Source: Bacillota bacterium (GTDB lineage Bacteria > Bacillota > Clostridia > Acetivibrionales > DSM-1351). From it: DNA of 25,250 nucleotides. Made by a program: the position numbers and the translations under genes. Positions within the stretch are counted from its first letter, which is position 1; every line of letters begins with the position of its first letter. The stretch lies in NCBI GenBank assembly GCA_023443515.1, contig JAEZUC010000018.1:1-25250 (forward strand), given 5' to 3'. The notes under the pieces are model-generated. The model was not told the DNA's origin and made no database searches. It was given only the letters and a program-made list of their open reading frames with translations. Positions 1 through 7,918 of the stretch are shown piece after piece.

Positions 1-66
1 CCTGAAGGATTGGAAGTTACAAAACCTGATTTACAGAAACTATTTATTCACATGACTAATAGATAA
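1..66 (+). CDS. C-terminal tail of an ABC transporter ATPase-like gene (partial)
   Basis: An open frame enters from the left edge and stops at TAA (64-66), leaving 21 residues that end in LFIHMTNR. C-termini of the form 'LEDLF-hydrophobic-H-L/M-T' are common in ABC-2 type ATPases of the BcrA/CcmA group, and the next gene, 15 bases downstream, encodes a polytopic membrane protein. An ABC ATPase is therefore likely but rests on very few residues. Only the end of the gene is in the window, so no catalytic motif can be seen. Confidence 0.45.
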   Translation, partial: PEGLEVTKPDLQKLFIHMTNR

Positions 67-81
67 TGGAGGGGATTATTA

Positions 82-801
82 ATGAGATTGAAAACAACTT
101 CTAAATATTTTTTTTCGGATATGAAATGTCCGGTGTTGATTTTTTATTTAGTCATAATATTTTTAACAGTCTTTTTTTCTGCTTCTACGTTAGAGGGGAA
201 CAGCTCATTTAACGGAATTGAAATGATGTCGGCAATATTTTTATTTATTGTAGGATTAAACTCCTTCAAAAAAAATTATCTGTTTCTATTATCCAATGGT
301 GTGCCAAGGAGAACCCAGTTCAAGAGTTTTTTCCTGGCTGCAATTCCTGTAACGATGGGTATGGCGATAATTGATAGGGCTTTGGGAGCTATATTTAACA
401 GACTGATCAATTTTAACTCTTTGTTTGATATGATTTACCAGGACAAAACACAAAGCACAGGAAATACAATTATTTCTTTATTATGGAGCATAACACTGTA
501 TATGGGCGCAATAACTCTTGGTTATTTTATTACACTGGCATATTACAGAATGAACAAAATACAAAAGATAATTGTATCAATTGGAGTTCCGGTCTTTTTT
601 ACAATGGTACTGCCGTATATAACATATAACTTTTGTTCAACTGCTACAGTTAATTGGGTATACAATGGAATAAATACTATGTTGGGAGTAACGGGAAGCT
701 TTGGACCTATAAGCGCGGTCGCTGTATTCCTTGCTTGTACGATTTTACTTTCGGTATTATCATATTTGTTGATAAGAAAAGCTCCCGTAAAGGATACTTA
801 A
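82..801 (+). CDS. Polytopic membrane protein, probable ABC-2 type permease subunit
   Basis: The 239-residue protein is strongly hydrophobic, with about six membrane segments (roughly residues 16-36, 48-62, 85-105, 130-155, 160-185 and 208-232) and basic loops. There is no sequence motif I can tie to a named family. It follows the tail of a probable ABC ATPase gene by 15 bases and has its own good ribosome binding site (GGAGGGG at 68-74) before the ATG. That pairing suggests it is the membrane half of a small ABC-2 exporter, such as a bacteriocin-immunity or peptide-efflux type. This is inference from context. The gene ends just before a strong bidirectional terminator. Confidence 0.6.
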   Translation: MRLKTTSKYFFSDMKCPVLIFYLVIIFLTVFFSASTLEGNSSFNGIEMMSAIFLFIVGLNSFKKNYLFLLSNGVPRRTQFKSFFLAAIPVTMGMAIIDRALGAIFNRLINFNSLFDMIYQDKTQSTGNTIISLLWSITLYMGAITLGYFITLAYYRMNKIQKIIVSIGVPVFFTMVLPYITYNFCSTATVNWVYNGINTMLGVTGSFGPISAVAVFLACTILLSVLSYLLIRKAPVKDT

Positions 802-819
802 CTAATTAACAAGATGGGT

Positions 820-867
820 AAAAAACCGGGCATTAATGGCAATTTTGACATTAATGCCCGGTTTTTT
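820..867. terminator. Strong bidirectional intrinsic terminator
   Basis: A perfect 19-bp inverted repeat (820-838 with 849-867) surrounds a 10-nt loop. The stem has a GC-rich centre (CCGGGC/GCCCGG) with an A-run on the left and a T-run on the right, so it works in both directions. It separates the plus-strand membrane gene ending at 801 from the minus-strand permease gene, whose stop codon (867-869) overlaps the stem edge. Confidence 0.92.
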
Positions 868-2549
868 TACTGATTGTTGGTATAGCTAAACCAATTCAAT
901 GTGTTTATATAGTTTGAATTTACTCCATATGAAACAATCCTGTCCTTGTTGTCACTAATTTCTATCCAGAGTTTATCTTCTGCAGGGGACACAACCTGCT
1001 CATAGTTAAAACCGTTAATATCCTTACGGATTTCAGTAATAAAGCTTTTAAGCTTTTCCTTATCGGAAATGACAATAGGTTGTTTATTTTTTGTATAATC
1101 ATGTACTTGTATATACTTAATATCATTTGCTTCCTGATAGAGCACCGGGAACCTTCCGTTTTTGTATTCTTTGCTTTCATAAATAGGGCCTAGTGCTGAA
1201 GCGTACAGGTTAGTATCCAGATTATAATACCTGACGATTTTTTTACCATTTTTAAGAGTATAGGCAATGTAGGTTGAGGAACCCTCCTTACTCCTGTTTT
1301 CCAGAATCATTTTGTGAAGCTCAGTAATGTTTTTTATGTTTGCAGTTTCTTTATAAACGGTAGTATTGTCATGCGAAGGACTTATATAATTTTCACTGTC
1401 TTTGTTTTCCCACCAGTGGAGGTTGTATCCCATGTAAACGTCAGCAACCTCATCAACGGCAGGAACCTTGTTTACATATCCAAAAATATCAAACTTGACA
1501 CCTAACAACATAATTATTAATATCAGTGCATACCCCAAATATCCTTTGTAGGTATTAAGTACTTTAAAAGTTTTGTTTGTTACCATTTGAACAACTACGT
1601 AGCCTATTAATGCACATAGGAAATATCCAAATATAGCAAAAGGTATAGAAGCTCTGCTTATAGCTAAGAAATAAGCTCCCCCAACCAGGGTTGAACATAC
1701 TGTAACTCCATATATAAACACAGGCCGTATAGGCTTGAAGGTTATAATGTCACCGGCAGTTTCAGGTCTTCTAAGCTTGAATGCCACAAGACCTCCGACC
1801 AGAAGTAATAAGGCTAAAACTATATAACTAACAATCAACCAAGGTGTGAGCTCCCAGCTATTGCTAAAAAGCATGGACATTGGCGTTTTGCGATAGAAGC
1901 CTGTATTTGAATAAGTTGCAAATCCATATAGCAACGAGGATAGATTGCCTCTTATAGTCTCAAAGAAAAACAAAGGAAGTAGATTTAAAATATAAACAAA
2001 TACTATCTGGGCAACAGAGCTTCCTGTAAACATGCCTACAAAAATTGTCATGGACATAAACAAAACTCCATATAAAAGGGATAGTCCAAGCCAATTGAAA
2101 ATAAGTGCCGTTGTATAGAAATCAGATAAAAAGCTGAAGGAGTTCAGCAAGCCCATAACCATAACATTTATCAATAAAGGTACAATATACAGTATCAGCG
2201 CTGAAAATAAACTGTTAAAATACAGTGCTGCCCTGGTAACGGGAAGACTGTGATACAAAGAAGCTTGACGCCCTTTTTGAATATACCTGTAGGCTAAAAC
2301 TGCAATAATTACAGGAATAACAGCAGGAAACAGCAGGCTTATTCCGCTATGAAAATTCAATTCACGAGCTATATATTCTTTAATGTACCGAATATTGGAA
2401 TTGTCAGTATTTATATTATATTTTTGCATGTAATGTGCCAGAGGCATAGTAAGTATAAGTCCTATTGCAAAAATAACACTGATCCACCAATATCGTTTCA
2501 GGTCGCTTAAAATTAAGCCTTTCTTAAATAAGGATGTTTTCGATTTCAT
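867..2549 (-). CDS. ABC-2 type permease of a YtrB/YtrC-like transporter
   Basis: The 560-residue membrane protein has a first hydrophobic segment near residues 20-40 and a further group of segments between about 70 and 350. A hydrophilic C-terminal portion of about 200 residues (from about 355) follows and is probably extracytoplasmic. The region around residues 91-110 (YIQKGRQASLYHSLPVTR) resembles the conserved cytoplasmic motif of ABC-2 permeases that pair with GntR-linked ATPases. The start lies 26 bases inside the end of the upstream ATPase gene, which indicates translational coupling, and GGGGTAAAGG precedes the ATG. With the ATPase and YtrA-type repressor it forms a three-gene operon. 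Such systems in Bacillus relatives respond to cell-wall-active peptides; the substrate here is unknown. Confidence 0.85.
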   Translation of the reverse strand: MKSKTSLFKKGLILSDLKRYWWISVIFAIGLILTMPLAHYMQKYNINTDNSNIRYIKEYIARELNFHSGISLLFPAVIPVIIAVLAYRYIQKGRQASLYHSLPVTRAALYFNSLFSALILYIVPLLINVMVMGLLNSFSFLSDFYTTALIFNWLGLSLLYGVLFMSMTIFVGMFTGSSVAQIVFVYILNLLPLFFFETIRGNLSSLLYGFATYSNTGFYRKTPMSMLFSNSWELTPWLIVSYIVLALLLLVGGLVAFKLRRPETAGDIITFKPIRPVFIYGVTVCSTLVGGAYFLAISRASIPFAIFGYFLCALIGYVVVQMVTNKTFKVLNTYKGYLGYALILIIMLLGVKFDIFGYVNKVPAVDEVADVYMGYNLHWWENKDSENYISPSHDNTTVYKETANIKNITELHKMILENRSKEGSSTYIAYTLKNGKKIVRYYNLDTNLYASALGPIYESKEYKNGRFPVLYQEANDIKYIQVHDYTKNKQPIVISDKEKLKSFITEIRKDINGFNYEQVVSPAEDKLWIEISDNKDRIVSYGVNSNYINTLNWFSYTNNQ

Positions 2550-3423
2550 AACCTTTACCCCCTAATTCATAAATGAAAATTTCCTCAAGTGAAAGCGGCA
2601 GAATGTCCATTACAACAGGGTTTGTTGACTTAACGTGGGATATAATCGCATCCTTGTTACCCCTGACAATTAATTGTAGCACGCTTCCGTTCTGGGTATG
2701 GTGTAATACATCTCCATCCTTGAATAAATTATCAGGTGTATTACCCGAGTATGCAAGCTGAAGCTTGTGAATATCTGATTTCATATTATCAAGCTCACGC
2801 TCAACCATCATTTTACCCTGGTACAGAATACCAACATGATCACATATGTCCTCCAGCTCACGAAGGTTGTGTGAGGATACCAGAACCGTTGTTCCGTATT
2901 CTGCAACATCCTGTAGTATCAGATTCCATACTTTTTTTCTCATAACCGGGTCAAGTCCGTCAACGGGTTCATCCAGTATCATCACCTTTGGCTTTGCCGA
3001 AATTCCAAGCCAGAAGGCAACCTGCTTCTGCATACCTTTTGAAAGCTTTACAACTCTACGTTTTATGTCAATCGGAAAAACCTGCTTTAAAGTATTAAAC
3101 CTCTCCCAGCTCCATCCGGGATACATGCTGGCATAGAAAGAAGCCATTTCCTTAATGCTATACTGTGAAAAGAAGAAAAGGTCGTCGGATATATAAACTA
3201 TTTTGGATTTTGTTTCGGGATTATCAAAAACGGATTTTCCATCTATGGCTATGGAGCCGGATTCGTTTTTATAAATACCTGTCAAATGCTTTATCAGTGT
3301 AGTTTTACCTGAGCCGTTAGGTCCCAAAAGTCCATAGACTGAACCCTCTTTTATATGAATATCAAGAGAATCAAGTGCCTTAAAGTCCCCGTAGGATTTG
3401 CTCAAAGATATAACATCAATCAT
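2524..3423 (-). CDS. ABC transporter ATP-binding protein (YtrB-like)
   Basis: The 299-residue ABC ATPase has a Walker A motif GPNGSGKTT (about residues 34-42), the signature LSKGMQKQ, a Walker B motif VMILDEPVDGLDP and an H-loop in SSHNLRE. It has the length and C-terminal extension usual for ATPases that energise ABC-2 permeases. Its ATG overlaps the TGA of the GntR gene (ATGA at 3423-3420), and AAGGAGGC lies upstream. Its 3' end overlaps the permease start by 26 bases, so the three genes are one transcript. It acts at the inner face of the membrane with the adjacent permease. The family is clear; the transported molecule is not. Confidence 0.95.
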   Translation of the reverse strand: MIDVISLSKSYGDFKALDSLDIHIKEGSVYGLLGPNGSGKTTLIKHLTGIYKNESGSIAIDGKSVFDNPETKSKIVYISDDLFFFSQYSIKEMASFYASMYPGWSWERFNTLKQVFPIDIKRRVVKLSKGMQKQVAFWLGISAKPKVMILDEPVDGLDPVMRKKVWNLILQDVAEYGTTVLVSSHNLRELEDICDHVGILYQGKMMVERELDNMKSDIHKLQLAYSGNTPDNLFKDGDVLHHTQNGSVLQLIVRGNKDAIISHVKSTNPVVMDILPLSLEEIFIYELGGKGYEIENILI

Positions 3424-3800
3424 TTGGATGCCTCCTTTTTCTTATATGTGTTCTCAATTATATCAATTACTGACTGCTGTGGTGTATGAAGAAAAATCAA
3501 TTCTTCCACCGTCTTTTGGATACTGAGCAGAAGTTCTTTCCGTCTGGGGTCTATAGAACTTTTATCCAATGGGGCTATAAAATTTCCCTTGCCTTTAACC
3601 GAATAAATTATTCCCTCGGACTCAAGGTCTTTATACGCTTTCTGAATGGTATTGGGGTTTATGGTAAGAGTTTGAGCAAGCTCTCTTACAGACGGTATTT
3701 TATCGTCAGTTTCAACTGCCCCGGTAATAACCAATTCCTTGATTTTATCTTTTATCTGTTCATAAATGGGTCTGGGGTCTTTAAAATCCAATTGTATCAT
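3420..3800 (-). CDS. GntR-family transcriptional regulator, YtrA subfamily
   Basis: The 126-residue protein has an N-terminal winged helix-turn-helix (about residues 10-78, including KIPSVRELAQTLTINPNT and VKGKGNFI) and only a short helical tail of about 45 residues. That architecture is typical of the YtrA subfamily, which lacks the large effector domain of other GntR proteins. I chose the ATG at 3800 because AAGGAGG lies 6 bases upstream; a longer frame to 3827 would read through that site. It leads an operon with an ABC ATPase and permease, so it probably represses its own operon, releasing under cell-envelope or antibiotic stress as known for YtrA relatives. The operator candidate is at 3813-3850. 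Confidence 0.92.
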   Translation of the reverse strand: MIQLDFKDPRPIYEQIKDKIKELVITGAVETDDKIPSVRELAQTLTINPNTIQKAYKDLESEGIIYSVKGKGNFIAPLDKSSIDPRRKELLLSIQKTVEELIFLHTPQQSVIDIIENTYKKKEASK

Positions 3801-3812
3801 AAGCACCTCCTT

Positions 3813-3850
3813 ATACTGTGTCAACAATAATAGTACACCTAGTACAGTAT
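3813..3850. promoter_or_regulatory. Candidate operator of the GntR/YtrA-type regulator
   Basis: An inverted repeat ATACTGT (3813-3819) and ACAGTAT (3844-3850) frames two direct copies of TAGTAC (3831-3836 and 3840-3845). It lies between the minus-strand -10 box and the GntR ribosome binding site, where a repressor would block the start of transcription. YtrA-type regulators bind symmetric sites in front of their own operon; the exact half-site here is inference. Confidence 0.5.
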
Positions 3851-3851
3851 T

Positions 3852-3880
3852 ATATTATTACCAGTTAAATAAAATGTCAA
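3852..3880 (-). promoter_or_regulatory. Promoter of the GntR-ABC operon
   Basis: On the minus strand a perfect -35 box TTGACA (3880-3875) is followed after 17 bases by TAATAT (3857-3852). The expected start falls at the edge of the operator candidate. A second copy of the same 10-mer (TGTCAACAAT on the plus strand) is at 3819-3828, inside the operator region. Confidence 0.65.
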
Positions 3881-3952
3881 CAATTTTTAGAATAGACATA
3901 TTTCGCCGATATAAACAGATATATTATAATAGTACTAACAGGAGGGGATAAA

Positions 3953-4969
3953 ATGCATAAACCCGTAATCGGGATTCCAATGGGAGATCCAGCAGGAATA
4001 GGGCCCGAGATAATAGTAAAAGCACTGACTAATGATGAAATATACAAAGTATGCAATCCTTTGGTAATAGGTGATGCAGGTGTTATTGAAAAGGCAACCC
4101 GGATATGCGGTATACAAACCAATGTTAACGCAGTAGCGGATATAGACAAGCTTGATTCGGACAAAAGCAATATAAACGTAGTGGATTTAAAAATAATAAA
4201 CCCTGATTATCTGGAGTATGGTAAGGTTCAGGCAGAGAACGGCTGGGCTTCCTTCGAGTACATAAAAAAGAGTGTGGAGCTTGCTATGGAAGGAAAGCTT
4301 TCTGCAATAGCAACAACTCCTATAAACAAGCCTTCACTAAAAGTGGCGGGAATAGAATTTATCGGTCATACGGAAATACTTGCAGGACTGACAGACACTA
4401 GAGACCCCCTTACTATGTTCGAAGTCAGGGGAATGAGAGTATTTTTCCTTACTAGACATGTTTCTCTCAAGAAGGCTTGTGATATGGTGACTAAAGAAAG
4501 ATTACTGGAATACGTGGACCGATGCACAAAAGCCTTAAAAAGTCTTGGTATAACAGAGGGCACAATGGCTGTAGCAGGCTTGAATCCCCACAGCGGAGAC
4601 AACGGCCTTTTCGGAACAGAAGAATGTGAAAGTATTACTCCTGCAATTGAGGAGGCGAAAAGGCATGGTTTTAACGTGGAAGGCCCTGTAGGCCCCGATT
4701 CTGTGTTCCATCTTGCACTGACAGGCAGATACAATTCGGTATTGTCCCTATATCACGACCAGGGACATATAGCTACAAAAACACTGGACTTTGAAAGAAC
4801 TATTGCAATTACCTTGGGGCTTCCGTTCCTTAGAACATCCGTTGACCATGGAACAGCCTATGACATTGCCGGAAAGGGAATAGCAAGTGAAATAAGTATG
4901 ACAGAAGCTATTCTTCTGGCCGCAAAATATTCAGCTCCTTACTCACAGTGGGTAAAAAGAGCAGACTAA
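3953..4969 (+). CDS. pdxA: 4-hydroxythreonine-4-phosphate dehydrogenase family protein (PdxA/PdxA2)
   Basis: The 338-residue cytosolic protein carries the PdxA family signatures GDPAGIGPE (N-terminus), TTPINKP, GHTEILA, NPHSGDNGLFG, GPVGPDSVF, YHDQGH and DHGTAYDIAGKG. The His residues in these motifs include the metal ligands of the family. PdxA oxidises 4-phosphohydroxy-threonine with NAD(P) in pyridoxal phosphate synthesis; PdxA2 paralogues act on D-threonate or D-erythronate 4-phosphate with a DUF1537 kinase. No pdxJ or DUF1537 gene is visible here, so the sequence does not decide between them. GGAGGGG precedes the ATG by 6 bases, and a TATAAT lies at 3925-3930. A TAGTAC copy at 3930-3935 matches the nearby operator element. 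No terminator separates it from the AIM24 gene. Confidence 0.9.
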   Translation: MHKPVIGIPMGDPAGIGPEIIVKALTNDEIYKVCNPLVIGDAGVIEKATRICGIQTNVNAVADIDKLDSDKSNINVVDLKIINPDYLEYGKVQAENGWASFEYIKKSVELAMEGKLSAIATTPINKPSLKVAGIEFIGHTEILAGLTDTRDPLTMFEVRGMRVFFLTRHVSLKKACDMVTKERLLEYVDRCTKALKSLGITEGTMAVAGLNPHSGDNGLFGTEECESITPAIEEAKRHGFNVEGPVGPDSVFHLALTGRYNSVLSLYHDQGHIATKTLDFERTIAITLGLPFLRTSVDHGTAYDIAGKGIASEISMTEAILLAAKYSAPYSQWVKRAD

Positions 4970-5030
4970 TAGTTATTAAAAACGTATTATGTTTTATCTA
5001 AATAAAGTTATTAAAATAGGAGGGGTTAAT

Positions 5031-5801
5031 ATGGCAGACATTATTGATTATAAAATTTATGGGGACGATATGCAGATAGTTGAGATTGAATTGGACCCAG
5101 CAGAAGGTGTTAGGGCGGAAGCCGGTGCAATGATGTACATGGAAGATGGTATCATGATGCAGACATCTGCTGACGGCGGAGCTTTTAAAGGCTTCAAGAG
5201 AATGCTTACTGGAGAAAGCTTCTTTATCACTACTTTTTACAATACAGGAGCATCAAAGCAGCATGTTGCATTTTCAGCACCTTACCCCGGTAAGATAATA
5301 CCGTTGGATTTATCAAGGCTGGGAGGCAATTTTCTGTGCCAGAAGGACTCCTTTTTGTGTGCTGCCAGTGGAGTAGATATTGAGATAGCTTTTACCAGAA
5401 AGCTAGGTGCAGGCTTCTTTGGCGGGGAGGGTTTTATTCTCCAAAGATTGGTTGGTGACGGAATGGCTTTTGTTCACTCAGGGGGAACAATCATACAGAA
5501 AAACCTTCTTCCCGGAGAATCATTAAGAGTTGACACAGGGTGCCTGGTAGCTTTTTCACCAAGCGTAGACTATGATATCCAGTCAGTGGGAGGTTTCAAA
5601 AATGCACTGTTTGGTGGAGAGGGACTATTCCTTGCAAAGCTGACAGGCCCCGGTATTGTATTCCTTCAAAGCCTGCCTCTTGCCAGATTATCAGACAGAC
5701 TGACGTCTGCAGGAGCAAGTCGCCGTGACCAGCAGTCAGGTATTGCAGGTATTGGAGGAGGAATTCTGGGAGGCCTCTTTGGAGGAGATAATAAGTATTA
5801 A
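5031..5801 (+). CDS. AIM24-family (TIGR00266/DUF124) protein
   Basis: The 256-residue protein has the features of the AIM24 family: GAMMYMEDGIMMQT near the N-terminus, LPGESLRVDTGCLVAFS in the second half, and a Gly-rich C-terminus (GIGGGILGGLFGG). The fold is a beta-prism-like trimer; the bacterial function is not established. I chose the ATG at 5031 because AGGAGGGG lies just upstream; a frame opening at 4989 would add 14 residues through that site. It follows the pdxA-like gene by about 60 bases without a terminator and may be cotranscribed. A strong hairpin terminator lies 33 bases beyond the stop. Confidence 0.85.
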   Translation: MADIIDYKIYGDDMQIVEIELDPAEGVRAEAGAMMYMEDGIMMQTSADGGAFKGFKRMLTGESFFITTFYNTGASKQHVAFSAPYPGKIIPLDLSRLGGNFLCQKDSFLCAASGVDIEIAFTRKLGAGFFGGEGFILQRLVGDGMAFVHSGGTIIQKNLLPGESLRVDTGCLVAFSPSVDYDIQSVGGFKNALFGGEGLFLAKLTGPGIVFLQSLPLARLSDRLTSAGASRRDQQSGIAGIGGGILGGLFGGDNKY

Positions 5802-5833
5802 GTAAAATCCAGATATAATTTTTAAAAATAACG

Positions 5834-5880
5834 AAGGCATTTCAAGTTCCTGCTGTGGGTTCTTGAGATGCCTTTTATTA
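5834..5880 (+). terminator. Intrinsic terminator after the AIM24-family gene
   Basis: A 13-bp stem (5834-5846 with 5862-5874, one G-T pair) has a 15-nt loop and runs into TTTTATTA. It ends transcription of the AIM24 gene. The group II intron begins 10 bases after the stem, so this hairpin is the intron's 5' exon neighbour. Confidence 0.85.
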
Positions 5881-6410
5881 TATAGTGCGTCCAGCGAAGC
5901 TGGAGCACACTTGCCAGTGTAAGTCTGGCACGGGTAATTACCAAGAAGCCCGTTAGCTAATCCCGGTGCGTATCAGTAATGGTATGTGCTAAGCGGGAGG
6001 ATAAAGTACCTGTCTAAACAACAGGGCGAGCGAAAATGCAGACCGTAACATAAAGTGAATTCTGCCGCATCGTCAAAAAGGTCTCTGGGGTCAGAGAGAA
6101 AAAGGGAAGTCGAGCCTTGTGGATATGGGCGAAGACCACGGAAGATGGGAAGAACTTGGACAGCACCATCGAAGAATCCCTCGGTGTAAAGGAATCGGTA
6201 TGTATTGAAAGTGTGTTTCGGAACTGGAGAGACCCTACTTTGCACAGCGAAAGCTGTAAGGAAGAATCATATAAGCTGATGAAGTGAAGTTGAATTCTTG
6301 CAAAGAGGGAGTCGGAGGAGTTCATAGTACCAATGATATTACAGACAACAAAACTGTAATTAGGGAAGGAATTCTGCTTTATTCAAGAATTCTGAAGGAG
6401 GTAAGAGCGA

Positions 6411-7706
6411 GTGAATGCCCAAAAGGCTAACAACACCATAGAAAAAGTTCGAAAACTTCAAAGGAATCTATACCTTGCAGCAAAGGTAAACAGCAAGAGA
6501 AAGTTTCATGCGTTACATGACAAAGTGTATCGAAAAGATGTACTGACGGAAGCATGGAAAAGAGTGAAAGCCAACGGTGGGGCAGGCGGTATTGACAGAA
6601 TGACAATAGCTGATGTAGAAGCCTATGGACTGGAAAAGTTCGTACAGGAGATACAACAGGAATTAAAAGAAGGAAGATATCACCCGAAGCCAGTAAGAAG
6701 AACCTACATACCTAAAGGTAAAAGAGAAAAACGACCGCTAGGTATACCAATCATTAAAGACAGAGTAATACAGATGGCGGTCAAGATATTAATTGAACCA
6801 ATATTTGAAGCTGACTTTAAAGAATGCTCCTATGGATTCAGACCCAAAAGGAGTGCACATCAAGCCTTGGATAGAATTCGAAAAGATACTGCGAAAAAGG
6901 GTTGGTGGATAGTAGACGCTGATATCAAAGGATATTTTAACAACATAAACCATGAGAAATTAATGCTGATGGTAAAACAAAGGATATCAGACAGAAAGAT
7001 TCTTAAAATGATATGGAAATGGTTAAAGGCTGGAGTAATGGAAAATGGAGAATATGCTGGAAGTGACTTGGGAAGTCCCCAAGGAGGCGTAATATCACCA
7101 CTTCTTGCGAATATATATCTTCATTATCTGGATTGTAAATGGGAATACCACTACAAACACCTTGGAAAGCTCATCAGATATTGTGATGATTTCGTAGTAA
7201 TATGCAGGACAAAGAAAGATGCAGAGCATGCACTTAAAACTGTAACATCCATTATGGAAAGATTAGAACTTGAACTACATTCTGAAAAGACCAAATTAAC
7301 AAGCATGTGGGATGGAAAGGAAGGCTTTGATTTTCTAGGCTTTCATCATAGAAGAAAGAAAACGGAGACTTCAAGGGGGCAGAGGTTTAATGAAACCCAC
7401 CAATATCCATCAAAGAAAGCCATGCAGAAGATGAGGGACAATATTAAAGGTGTATTTGCCAGCAGGTCAACGTTGTTGCTGGACGTACATAAAATGATAG
7501 AAATTCTTAATCCGAAGATAATCGGAATGAGAAACTATTATGGATTAAAGAATGCAAGCAAACAACTTAACAAAATGGATTGGTATATCATAAAGAAATT
7601 TACTTTATGGTACAACTACAAAACACAGAAGAAAAGGCGATATGCTAGCATATCAAATGTTCGGAAGATTATTTACGGAAACGGATTACAAAAGCTTGCA
7701 GTTTAG
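6411..7706 (+). CDS. ltrA: Group II intron reverse transcriptase/maturase (LtrA-like, no HNH domain)
   Basis: The 431-residue protein starts at a GTG with GAAGGAGGT upstream. Reverse transcriptase blocks are in order: GGAGGID (56-62), SYGFRPKRSAH (140-150), VDADIKGYFNNINH (168-181, catalytic Asp), GSPQGGVISPLLANIYL (221-237) and YCDD (257-260, catalytic Asp pair). A thumb/maturase X region with NPKIIGMRNYYG and an aromatic-rich tail (WYIIKKFTLWYNYK) follows. There is no C-terminal HNH endonuclease, so length and layout match ORF classes such as C to F. It would aid splicing and reverse-splice the intron RNA into DNA. The active site reads YCDD instead of the usual YADD. The frame is uninterrupted, so the intron may be active. 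Confidence 0.95.
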   Translation: MNAQKANNTIEKVRKLQRNLYLAAKVNSKRKFHALHDKVYRKDVLTEAWKRVKANGGAGGIDRMTIADVEAYGLEKFVQEIQQELKEGRYHPKPVRRTYIPKGKREKRPLGIPIIKDRVIQMAVKILIEPIFEADFKECSYGFRPKRSAHQALDRIRKDTAKKGWWIVDADIKGYFNNINHEKLMLMVKQRISDRKILKMIWKWLKAGVMENGEYAGSDLGSPQGGVISPLLANIYLHYLDCKWEYHYKHLGKLIRYCDDFVVICRTKKDAEHALKTVTSIMERLELELHSEKTKLTSMWDGKEGFDFLGFHHRRKKTETSRGQRFNETHQYPSKKAMQKMRDNIKGVFASRSTLLLDVHKMIEILNPKIIGMRNYYGLKNASKQLNKMDWYIIKKFTLWYNYKTQKKRRYASISNVRKIIYGNGLQKLAV

Positions 7707-7733
7707 CGAAAGCTGAAGGAAGAAGAATATCGG

Positions 7734-7767
7734 AAAGCTGTGTGCGAGAAAATCGCATGCACAGTTT
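7734..7767 (+). ncRNA. Group II intron domain V (catalytic hairpin)
   Basis: This stretch is exactly 34 nt and forms the canonical domain V hairpin: outer stem AAAGCTGTG with CACAGTTT, the AGC catalytic triad near the 5' side, an internal bulge, and an upper stem GCGA/TCGC capped by GAAAA. It lies 27 nt after the reverse transcriptase stop and just before domain VI, as required. Confidence 0.88.
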
Positions 7768-7832
7768 GATGCAGGGGAAAGAGGGAAAAGATATTAAATT
7801 TCCCTCCTACCTACTCTACTCCAAATAATTAA

Positions 7833-7861
7833 TTGACAAATTATGTATGTAGAGATAACAT
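7833..7861 (+). promoter_or_regulatory. Promoter of the Cys-rich peptide operon
   Basis: A perfect -35 box TTGACA (7833-7838) is followed after 17 bases by TAACAT (7856-7861). It is the only promoter-like pair between the intron end (7819) and the ABC exporter gene, leaving an untranslated leader of about 50 nt. The intron's 3' boundary is only 13 bases upstream, so the insertion left the promoter intact. Confidence 0.6.
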
Positions 7862-7918
7862 TAATTAAAGGAAACATTTTAACAAATTTTACAAATAAAG
7901 GCAAAACACGAGGTCGAG

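Larger units (their letters stand above)
5885..7819 (+). mobile_element. Group II intron with internal reverse transcriptase
   Basis: The element opens with GTGCGTCC, the typical GUGYG 5' end. About 520 nt of structured RNA (domains I to IV) follow, then the reverse transcriptase gene (6411-7706), a 34-nt domain V (7734-7767), and a domain VI stem-loop with GAGGGAAA pairing to TTTCCCTC, ending in CTACTCTAC. The 3' boundary is placed at the final AC (7818-7819) and could instead be at 7810. The intron sits in noncoding DNA between a terminator hairpin and the next operon's promoter, so it interrupts no gene. All parts look intact. Insertion just past a terminator is the habit of bacterial class C introns, and the lack of an endonuclease domain fits, but I cannot assign the class by eye. 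Confidence 0.9.

Noticed and set aside
962..1505. Short frames on both strands inside the large ABC permease gene
   Set aside because: They are shadows of the 560-residue permease frame, with no start signals and unusual composition.
5973..6325. Open frames on the minus strand in the intron 5' region
   Set aside because: They lie in the structured RNA of the group II intron, have no ribosome binding sites and show no protein-like features.
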